Below, piece after piece: positions 50,177 through 58,075 of a stretch of 64,000 nt of DNA (within the stretch, counting starts at the first letter, position 1; the number at the start of each line of letters is the position of its first letter). The DNA comes from JAAXGX01 sp965203565 (GTDB taxonomy: Bacteria > Acidobacteriota > Vicinamibacteria > Vicinamibacterales > UBA8438), in the NCBI GenBank assembly GCA_965203565.1, contig OZ241896.1:3286001-3350000 (forward strand), given 5' to 3'. The notes beneath the pieces were generated by a model. The model did no database searches. It had not been told where the DNA came from and saw nothing but the letters and a program-made list of their open reading frames with translations. Both the position numbers and the translations under genes were made by a program.

Positions 50177-51538
50177 TCACGCGCGCGGGGGCCGTCTCGC
50201 CCGCACCTGCAGGCGGATCGGCGTCCCGAGAAAGCCGAACGCCTCGCGCAGCCGGTTCTTCAGGAAGCGCTCGTACGAGAAGTGCAACCGGGCGGCGGTG
50301 TTCGTGAACAGCAGGAACCGGGGCGGGCCGGTCGACACCTGGGCGCCGTAGTAGATCTTCACGGCGCGCCGGCCGGGGCTTCGCGGCGGGTTGCGCTTCG
50401 TGGCCCGATCGATCAACCGGTTGACGTCGGCCGTGGCCACGTGCGCTGCGCGGGCCCGGGCGACTTCGAGGACCGTTTCCACGAGTTTCGACGCCCGGAC
50501 GCCGGTGCGGGCCGACACGTGCACGATCGGCGCGAACTCGGCGAACTTCAACGCGTCCCGCAGCGCGGCGTCGAACCGCTTGGCGAAGTCGCCGCTCCGC
50601 TCCACCAGGTCCCACTTGTTCGCCGCGATCACGATCCCGCACCCTGCGCGCTCCGCTTCGCCGGCGATCGCCGCATCCTGCCGGGCCGCCGCCCCGGACG
50701 CATCGACCACGACCACCGCGACGTCGGCCCGCCCGATCGCCCGCCTGGCGACCGCCGCGCTGGCCGCCTCGATCCGCCCCGCGCGCGCCGCGCGTCCGGG
50801 GCGGCGGATGCCCGCGGTGTCGACCAGCCGCACCCGGCGGCCATGCCAGGTGACGACGGCGTCGATCGCATCGCGCGTGACGCCGGCGGCGGCGCTGACG
50901 AGCACCCGGTCCGTACGCGCCAGAAGGTTGACGAGCGACGACTTGCCCACGTTCGGACGGCCGATGATCGCGACGCCGATCTCGTCGGAACGGCCCGCGG
51001 CCTCCGGCGGGGACGCGCCTGACGCCGCGGGCAGGCGGCTGACCACGGCGTCGAGCAGGTCGCCGACGCCCAGGCCGTGCTCGGCGGCGACGGCGAAGAG
51101 CGGCGCGACGCCCAGCGCGTGGAACTCGTCGACCCGCGCCGCCGCGGCGCGATCGTCCACCTTGTTGACGGCGAGCACCACCGGCGCGCCCGCGCGCCGC
51201 GCACGGTCGGCGACCTGCCGGTCGGCGGGCGCCGGGCCGTCGCGGCCGTCCACCAGCAGGACGACGAGATCGGCGGCGTCGAGCGCGGCGAGGCCACGCG
51301 CCGACACCGACGGCTGCAGCGGGTCGGCGCTCGCCCCGAACAGTCCACCGGTGTCCACCAGCTCGAACGTCGCGCCCAGCCACTCGGCCGGCGCGCGGAT
51401 GACGTCGCGCGTCGTGCCGGCGACCGGGGTCACGATGGCGCGGCGGGATCCGCAGATCCGGTTGAACAGGGTCGACTTTCCGACGTTCGGGCGTCCGGCG
51501 AGGACGACGGAGCGGCGGTGGCGGGCGGCGGGCGGCAT
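50177..51538 (-). CDS. der: Ribosome biogenesis GTPase Der (EngA)
   Basis: A 453-residue protein with two tandem GTPase domains and a C-terminal KH-like domain, needed for 50S subunit maturation. G1 loops are GRPNVGKST (near 15) and GRPNVGKSS (near 190); the DTGG and DTAG switch motifs and NKVD and NKWD specificity motifs are present. The C-terminus has KIYYGAQVSTGPPRFLLFTN and FLGTPIRLQVRAR. ATG at 51538 is used. It diverges from the HU gene, so both share the short gap with the TTGACA/TATGAT promoter. Confidence 0.96.
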   Translation of the reverse strand: MPPAARHRRSVVLAGRPNVGKSTLFNRICGSRRAIVTPVAGTTRDVIRAPAEWLGATFELVDTGGLFGASADPLQPSVSARGLAALDAADLVVLLVDGRDGPAPADRQVADRARRAGAPVVLAVNKVDDRAAAARVDEFHALGVAPLFAVAAEHGLGVGDLLDAVVSRLPAASGASPPEAAGRSDEIGVAIIGRPNVGKSSLVNLLARTDRVLVSAAAGVTRDAIDAVVTWHGRRVRLVDTAGIRRPGRAARAGRIEAASAAVARRAIGRADVAVVVVDASGAAARQDAAIAGEAERAGCGIVIAANKWDLVERSGDFAKRFDAALRDALKFAEFAPIVHVSARTGVRASKLVETVLEVARARAAHVATADVNRLIDRATKRNPPRSPGRRAVKIYYGAQVSTGPPRFLLFTNTAARLHFSYERFLKNRLREAFGFLGTPIRLQVRARRPPRA

Positions 51539-51568
51539 GTCGGCGTCGCGCAAGGGGTCGCGCGCCCC

Positions 51569-51598
51569 TTGACACCCGTAAATTATAGTACCTATGAT
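51569..51598 (+). promoter_or_regulatory. Strong sigma-70-type promoter of the HU gene
   Basis: TTGACA and TATGAT are separated by 18 bases. The expected transcript start near 51605 lies downstream of the ATG at 51594, which supports ATG 51627 as the true HU start. Confidence 0.75.
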
Positions 51599-51626
51599 GG
51601 TTAGGAATTTCCAGGTCCCGCCCGCC

Positions 51627-51902
51627 ATGATCAAGGTCGACATCGTCAACGAGGTATCGACGGCGGCGGACATCACGAAGGTCAAGGCGGAAATGGCCGT
51701 GGACGCCGTCTTCGACGCCATGCGGACGTCGATGCAGCGGGGCGATCGGATCGAGCTCCGCGGCTTCGGGGTGTTCCAGGTGAAGCCGCGCAAGCGGGGG
51801 ATCGGCCGGAACCCGCGCACGGGCAAGGAAGTCCGCATCCCGCCGGGCCGAACCATCCGGTTCAAGCCGGGCAAGGAGCTGCAGGCGATCGGGGGATCGT
51901 GA
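51627..51902 (+). CDS. HU/IHF-family DNA-binding protein
   Basis: A 91-residue nucleoid protein. MIKVDIVNEVSTAADITK matches the HU N-terminal helix, and the DNA-clamping arm is GRNPRTGKEVRIPPGRTIRFKPGKEL in two parts, with the conserved Pro. ATG 51627 fits both the family N-terminus and the promoter position; ATG 51594 would lie upstream of the transcript start. Its stop overlaps the protease GTG by three bases. Confidence 0.93.
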   Translation: MIKVDIVNEVSTAADITKVKAEMAVDAVFDAMRTSMQRGDRIELRGFGVFQVKPRKRGIGRNPRTGKEVRIPPGRTIRFKPGKELQAIGGS

Positions 51903-52765
51903 TCCACCTGCTGCTCTTCCTGGCCACTGTCGCGACGACGACGTACGCAGGGATCGGCCACTACGCCGGGTTCCTCGCCGACTTCGCTGAAGTTCCGACG
52001 CTTCCGCGCCGGCAGTTCATCCACGGCGCCTGGTACAGCGCGACCATCCTCTTCATCCTCGGCTGCCACGAGTTCGGCCATTACTTCGCCTGCCGCCATT
52101 ACGGCATCGCCGCCTCGCTGCCGTACTTCCTCCCGGCGCCGCTGCTGACCGGCACAGCGGGGGCGGTCATCCGCATCCGCGAGCCGATCCCGACCAAGCG
52201 GATGCTGTTCGACATCGGCGCGGCGGGTCCGATCGCCGGCTTCGCGGCCGCCGCGCCGGCGCTCTTCGTCGGACTGAAGCTGTCCCGCGTCGCCCCCCTG
52301 CCGGACGACTTCGCCGGCATGGAGCTGGGCGAACCGCCGCTCTTTCAACTGGCGGCCTGGCTGGTGTGGGGCGACGTGCCGAGCGGCCATTCGATCAACC
52401 TCCACCCGATGGGCCTGGCGGCCTGGCTGGGGCTGCTCGTCACGGCGCTCAACCTGTTCCCGATCGGCCAGCTCGACGGCGGGCACATCGCGTACGCCGC
52501 GCTCGGCCGCCGGTCGACCGGCGTCACCGTCGCCGCGGCCGCCGCCGTCCTCGGCCTCGCCTTCTTTTCGGCGAGCTGGATCTTCTGGGCGGGGCTGATC
52601 GCCGCGATGCTCTTCTTCTTCGGACCCCGCCATCCGCGCACCGCCGACGAGGACGTCCCGCTCGACCGCACCCGTCAACGGGCGGCTCTGGCGACGGCGG
52701 CGATCTTCGTCCTCTGCTTCACGCCCGCGCCGATCGAGATGCTCGACCTCGCGGCGGAGCCGTAA
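51899..52765 (+). CDS. Site-2 protease family (M50) intramembrane metalloprotease
   Basis: A 288-residue polytopic membrane protein. Zinc motif HEFGH at 57-61 inside a hydrophobic helix, and the second ligand motif LNLFPIGQLDGGH near 184-196. About six membrane helices. Such proteases release membrane-anchored regulators or degrade membrane peptides. The GTG overlaps the HU stop, coupling the two genes. The C-terminal tail carries a charged loop (RHPRTADEDVPLDRTRQR) and a last helix. Confidence 0.92.
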   Translation: MIHLLLFLATVATTTYAGIGHYAGFLADFAEVPTLPRRQFIHGAWYSATILFILGCHEFGHYFACRHYGIAASLPYFLPAPLLTGTAGAVIRIREPIPTKRMLFDIGAAGPIAGFAAAAPALFVGLKLSRVAPLPDDFAGMELGEPPLFQLAAWLVWGDVPSGHSINLHPMGLAAWLGLLVTALNLFPIGQLDGGHIAYAALGRRSTGVTVAAAAAVLGLAFFSASWIFWAGLIAAMLFFFGPRHPRTADEDVPLDRTRQRAALATAAIFVLCFTPAPIEMLDLAAEP

Positions 52766-52806
52766 CAGCCCGCGCAGGAAAGTCCCGCCGCATGCGAGCG
52801 GCGTCT
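52766..52806. repeat. Solo end of the MITE-like repeat
   Basis: CAGCCCGCGCAGGAAAGTCC and CGCATGCGAGCGGCG match the first 40 bases of inverted copy D. It starts directly after the TAA stop of the M50 protease gene, between two converging genes. Confidence 0.55.
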
Positions 52807-52832
52807 GCTCCCGGGAACAGGACCTGGCTGCT

Positions 52833-55070
52833 TCACAGCACGGTCAGCGGGTCCACGTCGACGGTGACGCGCCGGCGGAGCGCCGGACGGCGGGCGATCG
52901 CGGCCTGGACCGCCTCCCGCATCGGGCGGCGCCGGCGTCCTTTCAGGAAGATCTGCACCCGGTGCTCGCCCCGCAACCGGGTCATCGGCGCCGGCGCCGG
53001 TCCGAGCACCTGGTAGGCGCCCGACGCCGCGCGCAGATCGCCGGCCAGCTCGGCGGCGGCGCGCCGGGCTCCGGCCGGCGTGCCCGCCCGCACGACGACG
53101 TTGACCATCGCCACGACCGGCGGATAGCGCATCGCGCGCCGATAGCGCATCTCCGCCTCGAAGAACGGCTCGTACGCCTGGCGGCGGGCATGGCCGATGC
53201 TGTAGTGGTCGGGATGGAACGTCTGCACGACCGCCTCACCCGGCCGATCGCCGCGGCCGGCCCGGCCCGCCACCTGCGTCAGCAACTGGAACGTTCGCTC
53301 CGCGGCCCGGAAGTCGGCATGCCCGAGCCCCACGTCGGCCGACACGACCCCGACGAGCGTGACCGCCGGAAAATCGTGGCCCTTCGCCACCATCTGGGTG
53401 CCGACGAGCACGTCGATCTCCTGCTGCGCGAAGCGGCTCAGCAGGCGCTGCGCGCTGCCGCGCCGCCGGACGGTGTCCCGATCGAGCCGCGCGACCGAAG
53501 CTTCCGGGAACAGGCCGGCGATCTCCGCCTCGATCCGTTCCGTCCCGAACCCGACGGTCTCGAGGAACGGACCGGCGCAGTGCGGGCAGACGGGAGGCCG
53601 GGAGACGGAGTAGCCGCAATAGTGGCAACGCCCGCGGCCCGCGGCCCGATGCAGCGTCAGCGAGACGCTGCAGTTCGGGCATTCCAGCGTCCGGCCGCAC
53701 TGCCGGCAGAGGATCGCCGCCGCGTATCCGCGGCGGTTCAGCAGGACGAGCGCCTGCTCGCGGCGGCGCAGACGGAGCTCCAGCGCCGACTGCAGCGCGG
53801 CGCTCAGCACGACGTCCGGTCCGTGCTCGGCGACCTCCCGGCGCATGTCGACGACCGAAACGGCGGCGAGCGGCCGGTCGAGCACGCGCCGGCCGAGCAC
53901 CACCCGCCCGTACCGCCCGCGCGCCGCGTTGTGGTAGCTCTCCAGCGACGGGGTCGCCGACCCGAGCACGACCAGCGCCCCCGCCTGCCGCCCGCGGATC
54001 ACGGCGACGTCGCGGCCGTGGTACCGGGGGATCTCCTCCTGCTTGTACGACGCGTCCTGCTCTTCGTCGACGATGACGAGCCCGAGGTCGCCCAGCGGCG
54101 CGAACACGGCCGACCGCGTCCCGACCACGACGTCGACCTCGCCCCGGCGGATCCGATGCCACTGGTCGTGCCGCGCGCCGGCGGACAGTCCGCTGTGCTG
54201 GACGGCCACGCGGCCGTCGCCTGCGGCCCGGAACGCGCCGGCCACGGCCGGGGTCAGCGCGATCTCGGGCACGAGCACGAGCACGCGCCGGCCCTGGCGG
54301 AGCACGCGGCGGGCAAGCGCCAGATAGACCGCCGTCTTGCCGCTGCCGGTGACGCCGTGCAGCAGGGCGACGCGGAACCGGCCGGCCGCCGCCCACCCGG
54401 CCAGGCGGTCGACCGCCGCACGCTGCTCCCCGGTGAGATCGAACGGCCCCTCCAGGTCCGCCGGGAGCGGCCACTCCGCATCCTCGAACGGGTCGCGATC
54501 GACCTGCCGCCGCCGAAACTCGATCAGCCGGCGCGCCGCCAGCCGGCGCAGCGCGCCGCCGGCGATTCCCCGGCCGGCCAACTGCGCCGCCGTGAGACCG
54601 GCCGGCGCCGCCGCGAGCAGCGCGAGCGCCTCGCGCTGCCGCGCGCCGAGCGCGGCCGGCGCCGCGCCCTCCGGCGGGCGGCGTCCCTCGTCCGTCAGGT
54701 GGACCGCCTGCACCGTCTTGAACGCCGAGGCGCGGGGGGCGCCGGCGGCCGGCCGGGTCCAGGCGTACGGCGGCATCGCCGCGCCCACCGCGTCACCCGG
54801 GCCGCACCCGTAATATTCGGCCACCCAGAGGGCGAGATCGATCACTTCCGGCGGCAGCAGAGGCTCCGGATCGAGACACTCGACCAGATCCCTGGTCTCG
54901 CCGGAAACTTCGGGGCCGCCGCCCCCCAGCACGCATCCGGTGACCACCCGCGCGCCGAGCGGCGCGCGCACGCGCGCGCCCGGCGCGGGCGGGGCGACTC
55001 CGGGGGGAACGCGATAGGTCAGCGGCGGCAGCAGCGGAACCGGAACGGCGACCGAGACGAGCCGGGCCAT
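52833..55070 (-). CDS. priA: Primosomal replication-restart helicase PriA
   Basis: A 745-residue 3'-5' helicase that reloads the replisome at stalled forks. The N-terminal DNA-binding domain starts VSVAVPVPLLPPLTYRVP. Walker A is GVTGSGKTAVYL near 240, Walker B VDEEQDASYKQ, and a zinc-binding domain with CRQCGRTLECPNCSVSL and RCHYCGYSVSRPPVCPHC follows (eight Cys). Helicase motif V/VI is VAKGHDFP and QVAGRAGRGDRPG. Size is normal. It lies seven bases from udg and in the usual coaBC-udg-priA order. Confidence 0.96.
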   Translation of the reverse strand: MARLVSVAVPVPLLPPLTYRVPPGVAPPAPGARVRAPLGARVVTGCVLGGGGPEVSGETRDLVECLDPEPLLPPEVIDLALWVAEYYGCGPGDAVGAAMPPYAWTRPAAGAPRASAFKTVQAVHLTDEGRRPPEGAAPAALGARQREALALLAAAPAGLTAAQLAGRGIAGGALRRLAARRLIEFRRRQVDRDPFEDAEWPLPADLEGPFDLTGEQRAAVDRLAGWAAAGRFRVALLHGVTGSGKTAVYLALARRVLRQGRRVLVLVPEIALTPAVAGAFRAAGDGRVAVQHSGLSAGARHDQWHRIRRGEVDVVVGTRSAVFAPLGDLGLVIVDEEQDASYKQEEIPRYHGRDVAVIRGRQAGALVVLGSATPSLESYHNAARGRYGRVVLGRRVLDRPLAAVSVVDMRREVAEHGPDVVLSAALQSALELRLRRREQALVLLNRRGYAAAILCRQCGRTLECPNCSVSLTLHRAAGRGRCHYCGYSVSRPPVCPHCAGPFLETVGFGTERIEAEIAGLFPEASVARLDRDTVRRRGSAQRLLSRFAQQEIDVLVGTQMVAKGHDFPAVTLVGVVSADVGLGHADFRAAERTFQLLTQVAGRAGRGDRPGEAVVQTFHPDHYSIGHARRQAYEPFFEAEMRYRRAMRYPPVVAMVNVVVRAGTPAGARRAAAELAGDLRAASGAYQVLGPAPAPMTRLRGEHRVQIFLKGRRRRPMREAVQAAIARRPALRRRVTVDVDPLTVL

Positions 55071-55077
55071 CGGGCCG

Positions 55078-55890
55078 CTATCCCGCCCGCAGCATGGACC
55101 GGATCTTCTTCATGTCCTCCCACACGTCGCGCTTGCGCTCGGGACTCCGCAGCAGGAAGGCCGGGTGGAAGGTCGGGATCAACTTCGCCCCGCGGTAGTC
55201 GTAGACGCGGCCGCGCAGCTTCGAGATGGCGTCCTCGGTCCTCAGCAGCGCGCGGGCCGCGAACGATCCGAGGGCCACGATGATGCGCGGCCGGATGGCG
55301 TCGACCTGAGCGAACAGGAACGGCTCGCACGTACGGACCTCGTCCGGGGCCGGATTCCGGTTGTCGGGCGGACGGCACTTGATGACGTTGGCGATGTACA
55401 CGTCCTCCCGGCGGAGGTCGATCGATTCGATGATCCTGGTGAGAAGCTGGCCCGCCCGGCCGACGAACGGGATCCCCTGGAGGTCCTCGTCGCGGCCCGG
55501 GGCTTCGCCCACGAACATCAGGTCCGCGTCGGGACTGCCGACGCCGAAGACCAGCGTCGTTCGGCCCCCGTGGAGCTTGCAGCGGGTGCAGTCTCCCAGA
55601 TCCTCCCGGATCAGGCGCAGGCGGTCGGCGGCCGATGCGGCATCAGGGACGGCCACGTGGTCGAACATCGAAATCCCGAACGGCTGACCCGACGGCGCCG
55701 GGACCGTCGCCGGAACCGCCGCTTCCGGCGCACGGGGCGTCGCATCCTCCGGCGGATCGTGGACGGGCTGCGGCGGTTCGGCGGCCGCCTCGACCGGGCG
55801 CGCGCGCCAGACCGGATCCCGGCTGACGCCGGGCGCACCCAGTTCCGCGAAGTACGCCAGATGCTCCGCCAGCTGATCGGAGCGCTTCAT
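55078..55890 (-). CDS. Uracil-DNA glycosylase, family 4 (Fe-S type)
   Basis: A 270-residue DNA repair enzyme removing uracil. Residues 1-95 are a Pro/Ala-rich extension; the catalytic domain has FVGEAPGRDEDLQG with the catalytic acidic residues, a 4Fe-4S ligand set in DCTRCKL, KCRPPDNR and RTCEPF, and the uracil-pocket PTFHPAFLLRSP. ATG 55890 (MKRSDQLAEHLAYFAELG) is chosen; the open frame further upstream only reads repeat copy D. Downstream is priA in the same direction. Confidence 0.93.
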   Translation of the reverse strand: MKRSDQLAEHLAYFAELGAPGVSRDPVWRARPVEAAAEPPQPVHDPPEDATPRAPEAAVPATVPAPSGQPFGISMFDHVAVPDAASAADRLRLIREDLGDCTRCKLHGGRTTLVFGVGSPDADLMFVGEAPGRDEDLQGIPFVGRAGQLLTRIIESIDLRREDVYIANVIKCRPPDNRNPAPDEVRTCEPFLFAQVDAIRPRIIVALGSFAARALLRTEDAISKLRGRVYDYRGAKLIPTFHPAFLLRSPERKRDVWEDMKKIRSMLRAG

Positions 55891-55903
55891 CGGACCGTCC
55901 GGC

Positions 55904-56058
55904 GGCCCGCGCAGGAAAATCCCCGCTGCATTCGAGCGGCGATGCGCATCCCGCCTGACTGCGTCGTCGGCCGGTCGCCTATGCTCAACGTGCGCCCTCA
56001 CGCCTTGTCAGGCGGGCGCCTCGCCGCGCCCGGCGCCGCACGGGACTCCACCACGGGC
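55904..56058. mobile_element. MITE-like repeat, inverted and diverged copy D
   Basis: About 155 bases in the opposite orientation to copies A-C: CTCACGCCTTGTCAGGCGGG is the complement of the interior block of copy A, and GACTCCACCACGGGC is its left end. No flanking 4-bp repeat remains. The coaBC stop (55998) lies inside it. Confidence 0.75.
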
Positions 56059-57269
56059 GACCGGCCGCGCCCGGCCGCCGCGTCGAGCAGGAGCTCCACC
56101 CGATCGAGAATCGCCGCGGCAAGCGTCCGCTTCGCGCCGAGCGGTACGTCGGCCGTTCCGTCGGCGGCGACGAGCGTGGCGGCGTTGGCGTCGACCGCGA
56201 ACCCGCGGTCCGGCCGGGACACGTCGTTGGCCACGATCAGATCCACCTGCTTCTCTTCCAGCTTCCGGCGCGCCCGATCGACCAGGTTCCCGGTCTCGGC
56301 CGCGAAACCGACGAGCACCGGCGTCGCGCCGCGCCGCCCGCGGCCGAGCTCGGCCAGTATGTCGGGCGTGCGCGTCAGGCTCACCAGAAGGTCGCTTTCC
56401 TCTTTCGGAACCTTGCCCGGCTGCGCGCCCGCCGCCGGCGCGTAGTCGGACACCGCCGCGGCCATCACCACCGCATCCGCTTCGGCGGCGCGCGCCACGA
56501 CCGCGTCGCGCATCTCGCGCGCGCCCCGCACGCGCGCGACCTCGGCCCCGGCGGGCGGCTCGAGCGGAGTCGGCCCGGCCACGAGCAGCACGCGCGCCCC
56601 GCGCGCCATCGCCTCGGCGGCGACGGCGAACCCCATGCGGCCGGTCGATCGGTTGCCCAGGTAGCGCACCGGGTCCAGGTCTTCGTACGTCGGTCCCGCC
56701 GTCACGAGCACCGAACGCCCGGCGAGCTTTCCCTCGGGACGGAGCAGACGCCCGGCCGCCGCCGCGATCTCCTCAGGCTCGGCCAGCCGCCCCTTGCCGA
56801 TCCACCCGCACGCCAGGTATCCCTCGCCCGGCGCCACGATCCGCACGCCCCGCGCGCCGAGCGTCCTCAGGTTCCGCTCGACCGCCGCGTGCGCCAGCAT
56901 CTGACTGTTCATCGCCGGCGCGACGAGCACCGGCGCCCGGGTCGCCAGGTAGAGGGAGGACAGGAAGTCGTCGGCGATGCCGTGCGCGAACTTGCCGATG
57001 ACGTTGGCGGTCGCCGGGGCGACGACGAGCAGGTCGATGGTCGACGCCAGCGAGACATGCTCGATGTCGGCGTTCGCGCCCGGCGCGAACTGATCGGTGA
57101 CGACCGGCCGTCGCGTGATCGCCTCGAACGTCAGCGGACCGACGAAACGGCAGGCGGCCTCGGTCATCACCGCCGTCACGTCGTGGCCCGCCTGCTGCAG
57201 GCGCCGCGCCAAGTCGACCGACTTGTAGGCGCTGACGCCGCCGGTGACGCCCAGCGCGACCGATGCCAT
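55998..57269 (-). CDS. coaBC: Bifunctional phosphopantothenoylcysteine decarboxylase/synthetase CoaBC
   Basis: A 423-residue two-domain enzyme of CoA synthesis. CoaC flavodoxin-like part (1-185): GVTGGVSAYKSVDLARRL, APAMNSQML and GYLACGWIGKGRLAEP with the catalytic Cys. CoaB part (from about 190): VTAGPTYEDLDPVRYLGNRS, VSDYAPA and GKVPKEESDLLVSLTRTPDI. The final ~20 residues (SPVVESRAAPGAARRPPDKA) are encoded by MITE copy D, replacing the native end. Usual yicC-gmk-(rpoZ)-coaBC order, except that rpoZ is absent. Confidence 0.96.
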   Translation of the reverse strand: MASVALGVTGGVSAYKSVDLARRLQQAGHDVTAVMTEAACRFVGPLTFEAITRRPVVTDQFAPGANADIEHVSLASTIDLLVVAPATANVIGKFAHGIADDFLSSLYLATRAPVLVAPAMNSQMLAHAAVERNLRTLGARGVRIVAPGEGYLACGWIGKGRLAEPEEIAAAAGRLLRPEGKLAGRSVLVTAGPTYEDLDPVRYLGNRSTGRMGFAVAAEAMARGARVLLVAGPTPLEPPAGAEVARVRGAREMRDAVVARAAEADAVVMAAAVSDYAPAAGAQPGKVPKEESDLLVSLTRTPDILAELGRGRRGATPVLVGFAAETGNLVDRARRKLEEKQVDLIVANDVSRPDRGFAVDANAATLVAADGTADVPLGAKRTLAAAILDRVELLLDAAAGRGRSPVVESRAAPGAARRPPDKA

Positions 57270-57284
57270 GCGCTGTCATTCTAT

Positions 57285-57442
57285 CAGCCCGTGGTAAAAC
57301 CCCGCGTCGCGCCGAGACGGGCGGGGCGCCCGGCTGACAAGGCGTGAGGAGGGAGCATATTGGCCATATTCGACCGACGAACAACGCAGTTCAGCCGGGA
57401 TGCAGCGCCCGTCGAATGCAGCGGGGATTTTGCCACGGGCTG
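57285..57442. mobile_element. 158-bp MITE-like repeat, copy C
   Basis: Full copy with ends CAGCCCGTGGTAAAA and TTTTGCCACGGGCTG, flanked by CTAT at 57281-57284 and 57443-57446. The right direct repeat contains the gmk stop (TAG on the minus strand). It occupies the whole gap between coaBC and gmk, where rpoZ is usually found. Confidence 0.9.
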
Positions 57443-58072
57443 CTATGCGTTCGGCGCGCGGAACGCCGCCAGGATGCCGGCTACGGCGTCGTTCGCCGCC
57501 GCCGGCCGGGCGCGCTCCGCCATCACGATGCTCCGGAGCAGCGCGGCGCAGCGATCGACGTCATCGTTCACGGCGACGTAGTCGTAACGATTGCAGGCGG
57601 TCACCTCTCGGCGGGCTGCGTCGAGCCGGCGCCGGAGGCGCCGCTCGCTCGCGTCCGCGCCGCTCCGCCGCCGGAGGCGCCGCTCCAGTTCCCGCGGCGA
57701 CGGCGGGAGCACGAAGATGGTGACGGCGTCGGCGCAACGCGCGCGCACCTGCTGCGCGCCCTGGACGTCGATGACGAGCACCACGTCCGTTCCGGCGCGG
57801 CGATGCCGCTCCGTCTCCTCGGCGCCGGTGCCGTAACGGTGGCCGAACACGGTCGCCCATTCGAGAAAACCGCCGGCGTCGACCATCGCCCCGAACCGGG
57901 CGTCATCGACGAAATGATAGTCGACGCCGTCGGTCTCGCCCGGCCGCGGCGGCCGTGACGTGTACGACCGCGACTTCACCAGGCCGGACGCGGTCCGCAC
58001 GAGCCGCGCCGCCAGGGTCGTCTTCCCGGTCCCGGACGGCGCCGACACGACGAACAGACCTCCCCGCCGCAT
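57443..58072 (-). CDS. gmk: Guanylate kinase
   Basis: A 209-residue P-loop kinase making GDP from GMP. Walker A APSGTGKTTL at 11-20, the GMP-binding SRSYTSRPPRPGETDGVDYHF in two parts, and VVLVIDVQGAQQVR. Stop TAG is part of the direct repeat made by MITE copy C, so the last residues (AAFRAPNA) may have been reshaped by the insertion. Three bases separate it from the upstream yicC stop. Confidence 0.96.
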   Translation of the reverse strand: MRRGGLFVVSAPSGTGKTTLAARLVRTASGLVKSRSYTSRPPRPGETDGVDYHFVDDARFGAMVDAGGFLEWATVFGHRYGTGAEETERHRRAGTDVVLVIDVQGAQQVRARCADAVTIFVLPPSPRELERRLRRRSGADASERRLRRRLDAARREVTACNRYDYVAVNDDVDRCAALLRSIVMAERARPAAANDAVAGILAAFRAPNA

Positions 58073-58075
58073 GCG

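Noticed and set aside
51594..51626. Upstream ATG for the HU gene
   Set aside because: It overlaps the -10 hexamer, so it would not be transcribed from that promoter, and it adds residues not found in HU proteins.
50177..52678. 833-codon minus-strand frame joining der with sequence opposite the HU and protease genes
   Set aside because: Only the part from 51538 downward is Der; the rest is antisense of well-supported plus-strand genes.
55891..56001. 37-residue N-terminal extension of the uracil-DNA glycosylase
   Set aside because: It is encoded entirely by repeat copy D and its margin; the ATG at 55890 begins the family-like sequence.
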